Source: an uncultured Prevotella sp.
GTDB taxonomy: Bacteria; Bacteroidota; Bacteroidia; Bacteroidales; Bacteroidaceae
Direction of reading: 5' to 3'
Assembly (NCBI GenBank): GCA_944319795.1
Contig: CALUFA010000026.1
Location: forward strand, 1-34,017
DNA: 34,017 nt
This document shows, piece after piece, positions 16,346 through 24,005 of the stretch; within the stretch, counting starts at the first letter, position 1; every line of letters begins with the position of its first letter. The position numbers and the translations under genes were made by a program. The notes under the pieces were generated by a model. The model saw only the letters and a list, made by a program, of their open reading frames with translations. It was not told where the DNA came from and did no database searches.

Positions 16346-18211
16346 TCATTGGGCCGTTTTCTGCAGCACGATGTTGCTGATCGTCACCGTAGTGTTCTCC
16401 TGGCATCCGCCGAAGTCGAGGACGAGCGTCAGCGCGCCGGCAGCGCCTGTTGAGATAACCTTGGCAGGCATCTTGAACTCTACCTCCTCGTAAGCCGGCA
16501 GGTCTACGCGCTCGGCGAAGAAGAAGTTATTGTCGTCGGTAGAGTCGGTGAGCTTGACGGTGGCCCCGGTCATGGCCTTGTCGGCCATGAGCGTACAGCA
16601 GAAGTCGTAAGGAGTCTCGGCCTCGGCCGGTATGCCGGTCTTGATCTTCACCTGGGCCTGCCACTGTTCATTGGTAGCCTGGGGCAGCGTTATGGTGTAA
16701 GTGCCGCCGTCCTTGGTGAAGCCCGGGTCGGCTATCTGTACCCATCCGGGAGCGTAGTAGAACTCAACGTCGCAATCGGCGGCGTCGTCAACGTCGCTCT
16801 TCCAAAGGTTGCTGGGCGCGTCGTAGTCGTAAACGGTCTTGTCTTCCTCGGCCGGAGCCTCGATGCCGTCGCATCCGTGCTCCTCGAGTACGATGTCACT
16901 TATGGTTACCTCGGTGTTCTCGGGGTTGCCGCCGAAGTCGAACACTACGTCGACGTTGTCCATGTCGATGCCCGGCATGTCGCTCATGTAGAATACGTAC
17001 TCCTCGTAAGCCTCGAGGGCTACGTTCTCGGCAAAGTAGAACGTGTTGTCGTCGCCGTGTTTGACGAGCTTGACGGTGGCGTTGCCTATGGCCTTGGTCG
17101 ACATTAGCTTGCAGCTGAAGTCGTAGTTGGTGGCTGAGTTGGTGGTCATGTCTGTGACGAACTTAACCTGCGCCTGCCACTGCTGCTGGGTGGCCGTGGG
17201 CAGCGATACGGTGTATTCGTTGTCGCCGACGGTCATCTCCGGGTTGGGCAGCTGTGACCACGACTCGCCCGTAGCGTAGTAGAACTCGTTGGTGAACTGG
17301 CACGTCTTGAACATGTTGCAGTCGCTGTCGGGGTCGAATCCGCCGAAGCCCGGCTCGTCGGTCTTGCTCGTCAGGATGTAGTGCCAGGCCGTCTTGCCGT
17401 CGTCGTAGATGAGCACCAACGAAGAGCCGGTGTAGCTCTCGATGCGGAACTTCGGGTTGGCGTACTGCCCGTCGGTGGCGATATACGGGAACAGCGTGTT
17501 GGCAGGCAGCGTAAGGTAAAGGTCGTTGCCCTCTGAGGCGATGGTGAAGTCGGCGGTCTGCGCCTGCGTTGCGGCGCTGAAGTCGTTGCCGTCGCCGGTG
17601 TTGCCGGGCAATACCGTACATGCGGTATTCAAGAGCGTGAGGCCGTCGGCGCCGGGGTTGTAGGTGTACTTGCCGTCGCGCGTGAAGGTTATCTCGTCGT
17701 CGTAGGCGCCCATGCCGGCCTTCTCGTTAGGAGCGGCGGAGTACTGGCCGAGACCGTCGGTGCCGGTTTCGCCGTAGCCGATGTGGCCAGCCTTGTCCTT
17801 GTCCAAGCGCCAAGCCTTGTCGCATATCACGGTGTAGAGCGCGTCGAAGTCGACAAGCATGTTGTCGATATGGAACACTTTCTCACCAATACCCTGGCTG
17901 AAGCCGTTGCGGTTGCCTACGCGGTAGTTGAGCGTATAGTCGCCGGCCTGGGCGAAAACCTTCTTAAGGCCGTTCTGGGTGGAATACGGGTTGGTGCTTT
18001 CCCAGCTCATAATCCAGATGGGATAAACGCCGTTGCCCTCGAGGTTGAACGTGGCCTGGTTGGTGGTCTGGTCTACGTCGACCCTCACCACTGCGTCTTC
18101 GGCCAGCGGAAGACCGTTCTCGTTGACCCCCTCGAACTCGTCGGGAGAGCATGCCGCAAGCGACATTGCCGCCGCTGCGAGCGCGCCCCACATATAATTA
18201 AGTTTTTTCAT
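16346..18211 (-). CDS. Surface glycan-binding lipoprotein with two tandem CBM-like domains
   Basis: A 621-residue outer-surface lipoprotein in the SusE/F or SGBP-B position, directly after SusD. The lipobox LAAC gives C21. The N-terminal part (about 36-118) is PKD/Ig-like, with GNGVYPIWIMSW. A middle module (about 120-295, with YSAAPNEKAGMGAYDDEITF) is typical of Bacteroidales glycan-binding proteins. Two homologous C-terminal beta-sandwich modules follow at about 308-446 and 468-618. Both contain the core [AS]T..QWQAQVK, then F.F.AE[NR]V.L.AYEE, and end DFGG.[PQ]ENT.VTIS[DN]IVL. They resemble CBM4-like modules. Binding of beta-glucan is inferred from the neighbours. The enzyme-free sequence shows no catalytic motif. 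Confidence 0.88.
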   Translation of the reverse strand: MKKLNYMWGALAAAAMSLAACSPDEFEGVNENGLPLAEDAVVRVDVDQTTNQATFNLEGNGVYPIWIMSWESTNPYSTQNGLKKVFAQAGDYTLNYRVGNRNGFSQGIGEKVFHIDNMLVDFDALYTVICDKAWRLDKDKAGHIGYGETGTDGLGQYSAAPNEKAGMGAYDDEITFTRDGKYTYNPGADGLTLLNTACTVLPGNTGDGNDFSAATQAQTADFTIASEGNDLYLTLPANTLFPYIATDGQYANPKFRIESYTGSSLVLIYDDGKTAWHYILTSKTDEPGFGGFDPDSDCNMFKTCQFTNEFYYATGESWSQLPNPEMTVGDNEYTVSLPTATQQQWQAQVKFVTDMTTNSATNYDFSCKLMSTKAIGNATVKLVKHGDDNTFYFAENVALEAYEEYVFYMSDMPGIDMDNVDVVFDFGGNPENTEVTISDIVLEEHGCDGIEAPAEEDKTVYDYDAPSNLWKSDVDDAADCDVEFYYAPGWVQIADPGFTKDGGTYTITLPQATNEQWQAQVKIKTGIPAEAETPYDFCCTLMADKAMTGATVKLTDSTDDNNFFFAERVDLPAYEEVEFKMPAKVISTGAAGALTLVLDFGGCQENTTVTISNIVLQKTAQ

Positions 18212-18231
18212 AATATCTCGTTTTTATATTT

Positions 18232-18337
18232 TTTGGTTTTGAACTTGTTCGGTTTCGGGATTGTGCGGCCGCCGGGTTTCACGCCCCCGGCACGGCGGCG
18301 CCGTATGGCCCCATAGCCGCACGCCCCCAAAACCAAA
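18232..18337. repeat. Inverted repeat between SusD and glycan-binding gene
   Basis: TTTGGTTTT (18232-18240) pairs with AAAACCAAA (18329-18337), and inside it GTGCGGC pairs with GCCGCAC, so the gap can fold into a hairpin. It could set relative expression within the operon. Confidence 0.55.
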
Positions 18338-18344
18338 CATCATG

Positions 18345-19880
18345 TTAATAATCGTTCTGCGTCAGAGTGCCCTGGGCGGCGTCGATCTCGGCCTGCGGTA
18401 TGGGCAGGTACTTCTTCTGCTCGCTCCAAGTGTTGGTGCGGTACTCGTCGGGTCCGAGCGTAGAGGCGGCCTTGCCCGTGCGCACGAGGTCCCAATAGCG
18501 CTTGCCCTCGCCTACGAACTCGAGGCGGCGCTCCTGTATGATGTTGTCGATCGTGGCTGCGACGCGGTCGGTAAGGCCGGCGCGGCTGTGCACCTTGTTG
18601 AGGTAGCGCTCGGCGGTAGCCTGGTCGCCGCCCGTGCGGATCAACAGCTCGGCTGCGTTGAGGTAAGTCTCGGCAACACGGTAGACCCTGAGGTTGTTGT
18701 TGAAGTTGAGGTCGCCGTCGGCAGCCTGGTCCTTGTTGTTCTCAGACTTGGCTATGTACTTGTCGAGGAAGTAGCCCGTATCCTGGTAGCGGTGCTCGTA
18801 AGTGCCGTGGGCGTTGGCGTCGAAGCAGGTGGCGTCGCGGCGCTGGTCGCCCTCGGCGAACATCTCGTAAGTAGACGTGCGGACGGGAGCGAAGCCCCAG
18901 CCGTTGGTAACGCCGCTGTCGTCGCCGGCGTTGGGAGCCCATGCGCTCGGGCTGATGAGTCGCGGCAGGCAAGTTCCTCCGGCAACGAGCGGAGAGTTCC
19001 AAGAGCGCACGGCGTTGTCGTCCTTATAGTTGATCTCGAATATCGACTCGATGCCCCACTCTCCGCTCTCCTCGAAGATGTCGGCGTATGAGTGCATAAG
19101 GTCGTACAGGTCGCTGTTGTTTATTATCTCCTGCATGTATCCCAGGGCCTTGGTGTAACGGCTTTCGTCGTTCTGGTACATCACCATGTCGGCGAAAAGC
19201 ATGTATGCCATAGCCTGCGACACCTTGCCTACGTTGTCTTCCGTGGCGGTGTCTGTCCACTTGAGCGGCAGCACCTTCATGTCGATCGCCTTCTCGAGGT
19301 CGGTTATCACGTTGTTGTAAACGTCGTCGGCCTTGAGCTGTTCGGCCAGGTACGGGAACTCGAGGTTCTCGGTGAAGTAAGGTATGTTGCCCCAGAACTT
19401 CCACAGGTTGCAGTAGTAGTATGCCCTGAGCACGAGCGTCTGGGCAGTCCACGAGTTGCGGTCTTCCTCGCTGATGTTGTCGCCTGCCCATCCGATGTAG
19501 GTCAGCACGTCGTTGCAACGCTTAACGCCGCTGTACTCGCAGGTCCAAAGTCCCGTCATGCAGTTCTCCGGATTGGCGTCGAAGTTCATCATGAGGTGCC
19601 AGTACTGGTTGTCTGTCGGGCTCGAGCCTCCGGGCCAGATGTCGTCGGCCATGATGTCGCTCATGATGTTGATGGGGTTGTACTGGTTCATGCCCCAGTC
19701 TGGCCAGTGGAGCGGGTCGTAAGCCGAGATGAGGGCTTCGTAGACATGCTCGCTGGTGGTGAAATATTCTTCAATCGGGTTCGACGTAGGCGGAGTGACC
19801 TCGAGGAAGTCGTCACTGCATCCCGTAAACGCCACCGAAGCGGCCAACATGAGGCCGGCATATATCTTGATCTTTTTCAT
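18345..19880 (-). CDS. susD: SusD/RagB family glycan-binding outer-membrane lipoprotein
   Basis: A 511-residue lipoprotein that forms the lid of the SusCD importer. The signal peptide ends at the lipobox FTGC with lipidated C21. The mature start CSDDFLEVTPPT is the classic SusD opening. The N-terminal SusD-like region covers about 22-230, and the RagB/SusD C-terminal region covers about 280-511, with LNAAELLIRTGGDQATAERYLNKVHSRAG and YWDLVRTG. It captures oligosaccharides at the surface and delivers them to SusC. The gene follows SusC by 123 bp on the same strand, with an imperfect hairpin in the gap. Confidence 0.97.
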   Translation of the reverse strand: MKKIKIYAGLMLAASVAFTGCSDDFLEVTPPTSNPIEEYFTTSEHVYEALISAYDPLHWPDWGMNQYNPINIMSDIMADDIWPGGSSPTDNQYWHLMMNFDANPENCMTGLWTCEYSGVKRCNDVLTYIGWAGDNISEEDRNSWTAQTLVLRAYYYCNLWKFWGNIPYFTENLEFPYLAEQLKADDVYNNVITDLEKAIDMKVLPLKWTDTATEDNVGKVSQAMAYMLFADMVMYQNDESRYTKALGYMQEIINNSDLYDLMHSYADIFEESGEWGIESIFEINYKDDNAVRSWNSPLVAGGTCLPRLISPSAWAPNAGDDSGVTNGWGFAPVRTSTYEMFAEGDQRRDATCFDANAHGTYEHRYQDTGYFLDKYIAKSENNKDQAADGDLNFNNNLRVYRVAETYLNAAELLIRTGGDQATAERYLNKVHSRAGLTDRVAATIDNIIQERRLEFVGEGKRYWDLVRTGKAASTLGPDEYRTNTWSEQKKYLPIPQAEIDAAQGTLTQNDY

Positions 19881-19903
19881 TTCTTTTGAAGTTTTGTGGT
19901 TTC

Positions 19904-19990
19904 GGGGTCTTAAGGTCTTGCGGTTTCCGGACTGTACGGCCGCCTTATGACGGCCCGACCGTACCTCCGCACAACCTTACGACCTTCCAA
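19904..19990. repeat. Imperfect inverted repeat between SusC and SusD
   Basis: GGTCTTAAGGTCTTGCGG on the left is mirrored by CCGCACAACCTTACGACC on the right, with GTACGGCCG / CGGCCCGACCGTAC near the centre. The hairpin occupies most of the susC-susD gap. Confidence 0.5.
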
Positions 19991-20003
19991 CCATTATTTA
20001 ATT

Positions 20004-23000
20004 TTAGAATTCCAAGTTGAAGCCTATGCGCCATACACGGGACTGCGGGTAAACGCCGTAGTCGACGCCGAGCGACGTTCCGCCCGAAGATATTTCCGGA
20101 TCGAAGCCGTGGTACTTGGTGAACGTGAAGAGGTTCTCGGCAGATACGTAGAGGCGGAGCCTTGATATGAACACCTTCTTGGTGAGTTTCTCGGGCAGGG
20201 TGTAGCCCAATTCGATGTTCTTCAGGCGCAGGTAAGAGCCGTCGTAAACGTAGAGGTCGGATGACTTCCAGTTGTCGGATGCGTCGCCTACGATGAATAT
20301 CGGGTATTTGTTAGACGTGCCGGGGCCTGTCCAGCGGTCGAGCATCCATGAAGGCAGGTTGGTCGAGTTGATGTCGATACGTCGTGTGGCGTCGAATACG
20401 TCGTTGCCGGCGGTGCCTTGCCACATCATGCTGAAGTCGAGTCCGCGCCAAGAGGCGGTGAAGTTGAAGCCGAACGTCCAGTCGGGCATGCCCTTACCTA
20501 TCTTCGTACGGTCGTTGTCGTCGATCTTACCGTCGTTGTTGAGGTCGACGAAGCGCACGTAACCGGGCTTGGCGTCGGGCTGTATGGGCGTGCCCTCGGG
20601 GCCTACGTAAGAGTCGATCTCGGCCTGTGTCTGGAAGACGCCGTCGCTCTTGAGTCCGTAGAAGTAGGGGAAGGGCTCGCCGTTCATGGCGCGCGTGATG
20701 GTGCCTACGTTCTGGAACGAGTCGTAAGTAGCCCAGCCCGTGTCGTTACCAAGCTCGACAAGCTCGTTCTTCAGGTAAGAGGCGTTGCCTCGGAGGTTGA
20801 ACGTTGCGTCGGCTACGCGGAACTTGTATCCGAGCTCGAACTCGACTCCTGAGTTCTCCATCTTGCCGACGTTGCCGATAGGCTTGGTCTCGCCGACGTA
20901 TGAAGGAATGTTCATGGTCATAAGCATGCCGTTGGTCTTCTTCTTGTACCAGTCAACCGAGAAGGTGATTGCGTTGTCGAGGAAGCCGAGGTCGAGGCCG
21001 ATGTCGGTCTGCTCGGACTCTTCCCACTTGAGGTCGGGGTTGGGCAGTCCGTTGGCCTTCACGCCGTTGACGATTGCCTCGCCGTTGCCGAGCACGTAGT
21101 TGTTGCCCGTTGCGGTGAACACTGCGTAGCGGAAGTCGTCGATGTTCTCGTTACCGTTCTTACCCCAGCTGCCGCGCAGCTTCAGGTTCGACAACCACTT
21201 GGGGGCGTTCTTCATGAAGGGTTCGTTGGTGACGTTCCATCCTACCGAGAACGACGGGAAGGTAGCGTACTTGTTGTTTGAACCGAAGCGGCTCGAGCCG
21301 TCTCGGCGGACGGTGGCCTGGAACATGTAACGCTCGGCGTAGTTGTAGCTCAGACGGGCGAACATTGACGAGAGCGAATGCGGGTTCGACGGGCCTCCCC
21401 AGCCGTCGCGCTCGCCGTTCTCGGCGAGACCTGACGCGAAGTTGATGTAAGGCTTGCTGAGGTCGATGAGGTTCCAGCGGCTTGCGCCGAGCGTCCAGCC
21501 GGTGTTCTTCATTGCCGACTGTCCGAGTACGACGTTGAACGTGTGGTCGCCGAAGGTCTTGTCGTATGTCAGCACGTTCTCTATCTGCCATACGGTGCCG
21601 CGGTCGCTTTCCATCGACGCGCTGGTGTGCGTGGCCTTGTTGTTGGTCGTAAGGTAGTAAAGCTCGGTGTGGTTCTCGTTACCCCAGAACGACATGTCGG
21701 TGCCGTAGGATATGCGGTACTTCAGTCCGTCCCATATCTGCAGCTCGGCTGCGAAGTTGGTGACGAACTTGTGGCTCCAGTTCTGCGCTCCGGGGAGCGA
21801 GAGTGCGGCCAGCGGGTTCACCATTTCGTTGTACATCGTACCGGCGATGGTGTACGGGTCGCCGTTGGGCGAGAGTATCGGGCCGGGGTAGTCGGGCTGC
21901 GTCTGGCGGTAGTATGCGTCCTGCTCCTCTGCCGCGGCGCCCGTAAGCGTGGGCGTGAGGATTGGCGAGAGTGCGAGGGCCGAGCCGAGGGGCGAGCCGT
22001 ACTGCGAGTTTACGTCGATGCTCTTGTTCTTTACGCGTGCGTAAGAGAGGTTGACTGTGATGTCGAGCTTGTTGAGCCAGTTGCGCTCCTTTGACACGTC
22101 GAACACGTTGTATTTGGTGTTGCTGCGGAGCGAGAGGCGCTGGTAGTTGGAGCGGTCGAAGTTTCCGCCGATGATACCTTCCTGCTCGTAGTATCCGAGC
22201 GAGAGGTAGTAGTTCACCTTGTCGGTGGCTCCGCTGATGGTGACGTCGTGGTTCATTACGGGCGCGTTGTCGTTGAACAGCTCGTCCTGCCAGTCCGTAC
22301 CAGTGGTGATCTTGTTGCCCATAGCGTCGGTAAGGTTGTACGGGTCGGCGTAGGGAGCCTCGAGCCCGGCGTTGATGTAGCCTTCGTTCATCATTACGGC
22401 GTACTCGGTGGCGTTGAGCACTTCGCGCTTGCGCCACTTGCTCTGCCAGCCGTAAGAGAAGTTGTAGTTCACCTTAACCTTGCCCTTCTTACCGCTCTTG
22501 GTGGTGACGAGCACTACGCCGTTGGCTGCACGGGCACCGTAGATTGCGCCCGAGGCTGCGTCCTTGAGCACTTCGATACTCTCGATGTCGCTCGGGTTCA
22601 CGTAGTCGAGACCGCCCTCGATGGGCATTCCGTCTACGATGTAGAGCGGGTCTGAGTTGTTGATCGTACCGATACCGCGCACGCGGATCTGCGCCGCTGC
22701 GCCCGGCTGGCCTGACGACGACGTTACCGTAACGCCGGCTGCTAGGCCCTTAAGGGCGTTGTCCATGCGGACGGGGGCCGTCATGCCGAGCTCGTCTGAG
22801 CCTACCTTGGCGATAGAGGCCGTTACGACGCTCTTCTTCTGCACGCCGTAACCTACTACGACAAGCTCGCTGAGCGTGGCGTTGTCCTCGTGCATCACGA
22901 TGTGCATGCCTGCGGCGGCCTTCGTCTCGACGGTCTTGTAACCGATGTACGAGATCGTGATCACGCTGCCTTCAGGCACCTGTGCTAACTTGAACTCTCC

Positions 23001-23174
23001 GTTGAAGTCAGAGACTGCGCCCTTGGTGCTTCCTTTCTGGAAGACGGACGCTCCGATTATCGGCTCGCCTGCGTCGTCGACAATCGTACCCGAGCAGACG
23101 AACTCCTGCGCGTACGCCGTCACTGACAATAGGGAAACCAATAATGTCAGGATGAATGATTTACATTTTTTCAT
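20004..23174 (-). CDS. susC: SusC/RagA family TonB-linked outer-membrane transporter
   Basis: A 1056-residue beta-barrel importer for oligosaccharides, driven by TonB. The signal peptide is MKKCKSFILTLLVSLLSVTAYAQ. A carboxypeptidase-D regulatory-like domain follows (about 27-105, GTIVDDAGEPIIGASVFQKGSTKGAVSDFNG...). The TonB-box region LSELVVVGYGVQKK lies near 96-109. The plug domain (about 115-230) contains the SusC signature IRVRGIGTINNSDPLYIVDG. The remaining ~800 residues form the barrel, ending in RIGFNLEF with the terminal phenylalanine expected for BAM insertion. The length is normal and the gene is intact. It is the first gene of the glycan operon, with a TAAATTTG -7 box 53 bp upstream and two copies of a GTGGACGG motif further upstream. 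Confidence 0.97.
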   Translation of the reverse strand: MKKCKSFILTLLVSLLSVTAYAQEFVCSGTIVDDAGEPIIGASVFQKGSTKGAVSDFNGEFKLAQVPEGSVITISYIGYKTVETKAAAGMHIVMHEDNATLSELVVVGYGVQKKSVVTASIAKVGSDELGMTAPVRMDNALKGLAAGVTVTSSSGQPGAAAQIRVRGIGTINNSDPLYIVDGMPIEGGLDYVNPSDIESIEVLKDAASGAIYGARAANGVVLVTTKSGKKGKVKVNYNFSYGWQSKWRKREVLNATEYAVMMNEGYINAGLEAPYADPYNLTDAMGNKITTGTDWQDELFNDNAPVMNHDVTISGATDKVNYYLSLGYYEQEGIIGGNFDRSNYQRLSLRSNTKYNVFDVSKERNWLNKLDITVNLSYARVKNKSIDVNSQYGSPLGSALALSPILTPTLTGAAAEEQDAYYRQTQPDYPGPILSPNGDPYTIAGTMYNEMVNPLAALSLPGAQNWSHKFVTNFAAELQIWDGLKYRISYGTDMSFWGNENHTELYYLTTNNKATHTSASMESDRGTVWQIENVLTYDKTFGDHTFNVVLGQSAMKNTGWTLGASRWNLIDLSKPYINFASGLAENGERDGWGGPSNPHSLSSMFARLSYNYAERYMFQATVRRDGSSRFGSNNKYATFPSFSVGWNVTNEPFMKNAPKWLSNLKLRGSWGKNGNENIDDFRYAVFTATGNNYVLGNGEAIVNGVKANGLPNPDLKWEESEQTDIGLDLGFLDNAITFSVDWYKKKTNGMLMTMNIPSYVGETKPIGNVGKMENSGVEFELGYKFRVADATFNLRGNASYLKNELVELGNDTGWATYDSFQNVGTITRAMNGEPFPYFYGLKSDGVFQTQAEIDSYVGPEGTPIQPDAKPGYVRFVDLNNDGKIDDNDRTKIGKGMPDWTFGFNFTASWRGLDFSMMWQGTAGNDVFDATRRIDINSTNLPSWMLDRWTGPGTSNKYPIFIVGDASDNWKSSDLYVYDGSYLRLKNIELGYTLPEKLTKKVFISRLRLYVSAENLFTFTKYHGFDPEISSGGTSLGVDYGVYPQSRVWRIGFNLEF

Positions 23175-23226
23175 AAAGTTTATAACATTTGGTTTTGTTT
23201 AGGTAATTTTCATGATTTCGATTGCG

Positions 23227-23234
23227 CAAATTTA
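23227..23234 (-). promoter_or_regulatory. -7 box of the glycan-operon promoter
   Basis: TAAATTTG on the minus strand fits TAnnTTTG and predicts a leader of about 50 nt before the susC ATG. No TTTG lies at -33, as expected for a promoter that needs an activator. Confidence 0.5.
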
Positions 23235-23267
23235 TCATTAAAAACAATACAGGAAAAGCGAGCAAAT

Positions 23268-23360
23268 ATAAAAAGTGGACGGCAGCATGTTACATCAAAA
23301 CGCAACCTACCTGATTTACAACGACTTAAGAAAAAACGGCGTAACAAAAAAAGTGGACGG
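23268..23360 (-). promoter_or_regulatory. Paired CCGTCCACTTTTT motifs upstream of susC
   Basis: The sequence AAAAAGTGGACGG occurs at about 23270-23282 and again at 23348-23360, 78 bp apart and in the same orientation. The first lies roughly 45-60 bp upstream of the predicted susC transcription start. They are candidate operators for the glycan-responsive regulator; this is inference from position and exact repetition only. Confidence 0.45.
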
Positions 23361-23480
23361 ATAATAATTGTATTTTATACATTTATATGGTAAAAATATA
23401 CAATTTTAAGGTTACAAAGACGCAAAAACGTTAATGGCTTTCGCGGAAACGGCCGTAATTTGACGGCAGGCCGTGAGCAA

Positions 23481-23580
23481 AAAAGCCGTTTTCCAAAAGG
23501 CCGCCTTTTGCGCTGCAAAAGGTATCCTTTTACACGCTGAAAGGCGGCCTTTTACAACGCGAAAGACCGCCTTTCGGAAA
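23481..23580. repeat. GGCCGCCTTTT palindrome array, copy 4
   Basis: Four or five serial units, for example CAAAAGGCCGCCTTTTGC, GAAAGGCGGCCTTTTAC and GAAAGACCGCCTTTCGG, lie between the divergent susC and TonB-receptor genes. The whole gene-free stretch 23175-24005 holds the susC promoter, this array, a long inverted repeat and the Pho-box-like array. Confidence 0.8.
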
Positions 23581-23638
23581 ACGGGCTGAACACGCCTGCC
23601 GGCACAGGGGCCGCGCCTCGGGGCACACCTATTTATAA

Positions 23639-23852
23639 AATATGAATATCCGCATTTGCCCAATGCCTTCACCCTATTGAAAGAAGTCGTCAGCATACCG
23701 TCATTCCGGGCCGGGACCCGGAATCCAGAAATCACCATTCATAACAACTGGAGTGTATAAACTGGATTCCGGGTCCCGGCCCGGAATGACAGTATGCAAC
23801 AGACTTCTTAGAATAGGATGTAGTGTATTGGGCAAATGCGGATATTCATATT
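23639..23852. repeat. Long GTCATTCCGGG inverted repeat, copy 1
   Basis: The arms 23639-23728 and 23762-23852 are reverse complements over about 90 bp. Both the outer 26 bp (AATATGAATATCCGCATTTG...) and the inner 29 bp (GTCATTCCGGGCCGGGACCC...) are identical, with scattered mismatches between. The core is shared with the element at 31609-31751, while the outer arms differ. No protein-coding content is credible. Confidence 0.85.
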
Positions 23853-23900
23853 ATATAACGCAAGTTCGGAAAAAGAAAAACGTGCGCCCGGACGCGGCGC

Positions 23901-23961
23901 GTAACAACATCGTAACAAATAGTTAAGGAAATCAAAAAAGCGTTGTAACCGCGGTGTAACA
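23901..23961 (+). promoter_or_regulatory. Array of GTAAC boxes in 11-bp register (Pho-box-like)
   Basis: GTAACA starts at 23901 and 23912, and GTAACC/GTAACA at 23945 and 23956. All four starts differ by multiples of 11, so they fall on one face of the helix. A weaker TTAAGG occupies the in-phase position 23923. The array ends 10 bp before a GAACTTTG -7-like box (23971-23978). Direct repeats at 11-bp spacing just upstream of -10 are the hallmark of PhoB/PhoP-type sites; the downstream phosphatase supports this reading, which remains inference. Confidence 0.5.
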
Positions 23962-23970
23962 CAAAAGTCG

Positions 23971-23978
23971 GAACTTTG
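23971..23978 (+). promoter_or_regulatory. -7-like box of the TonB receptor
   Basis: GAACTTTG matches the TTTG half of TAnnTTTG but lacks the leading TA. It lies 28 bp before the ATG, and the usual -33 position is occupied by the GTAAC array, as in activator-dependent promoters. Confidence 0.35.
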
Positions 23979-24005
23979 CACCCGTCAAATCATTCAATAT
24001 TTTTT

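Noticed and set aside
23412-23738. Minus-strand frame of 108 codons between susC and the TonB receptor
   Set aside because: It consists largely of palindrome-array and inverted-repeat DNA and has no protein-like features.
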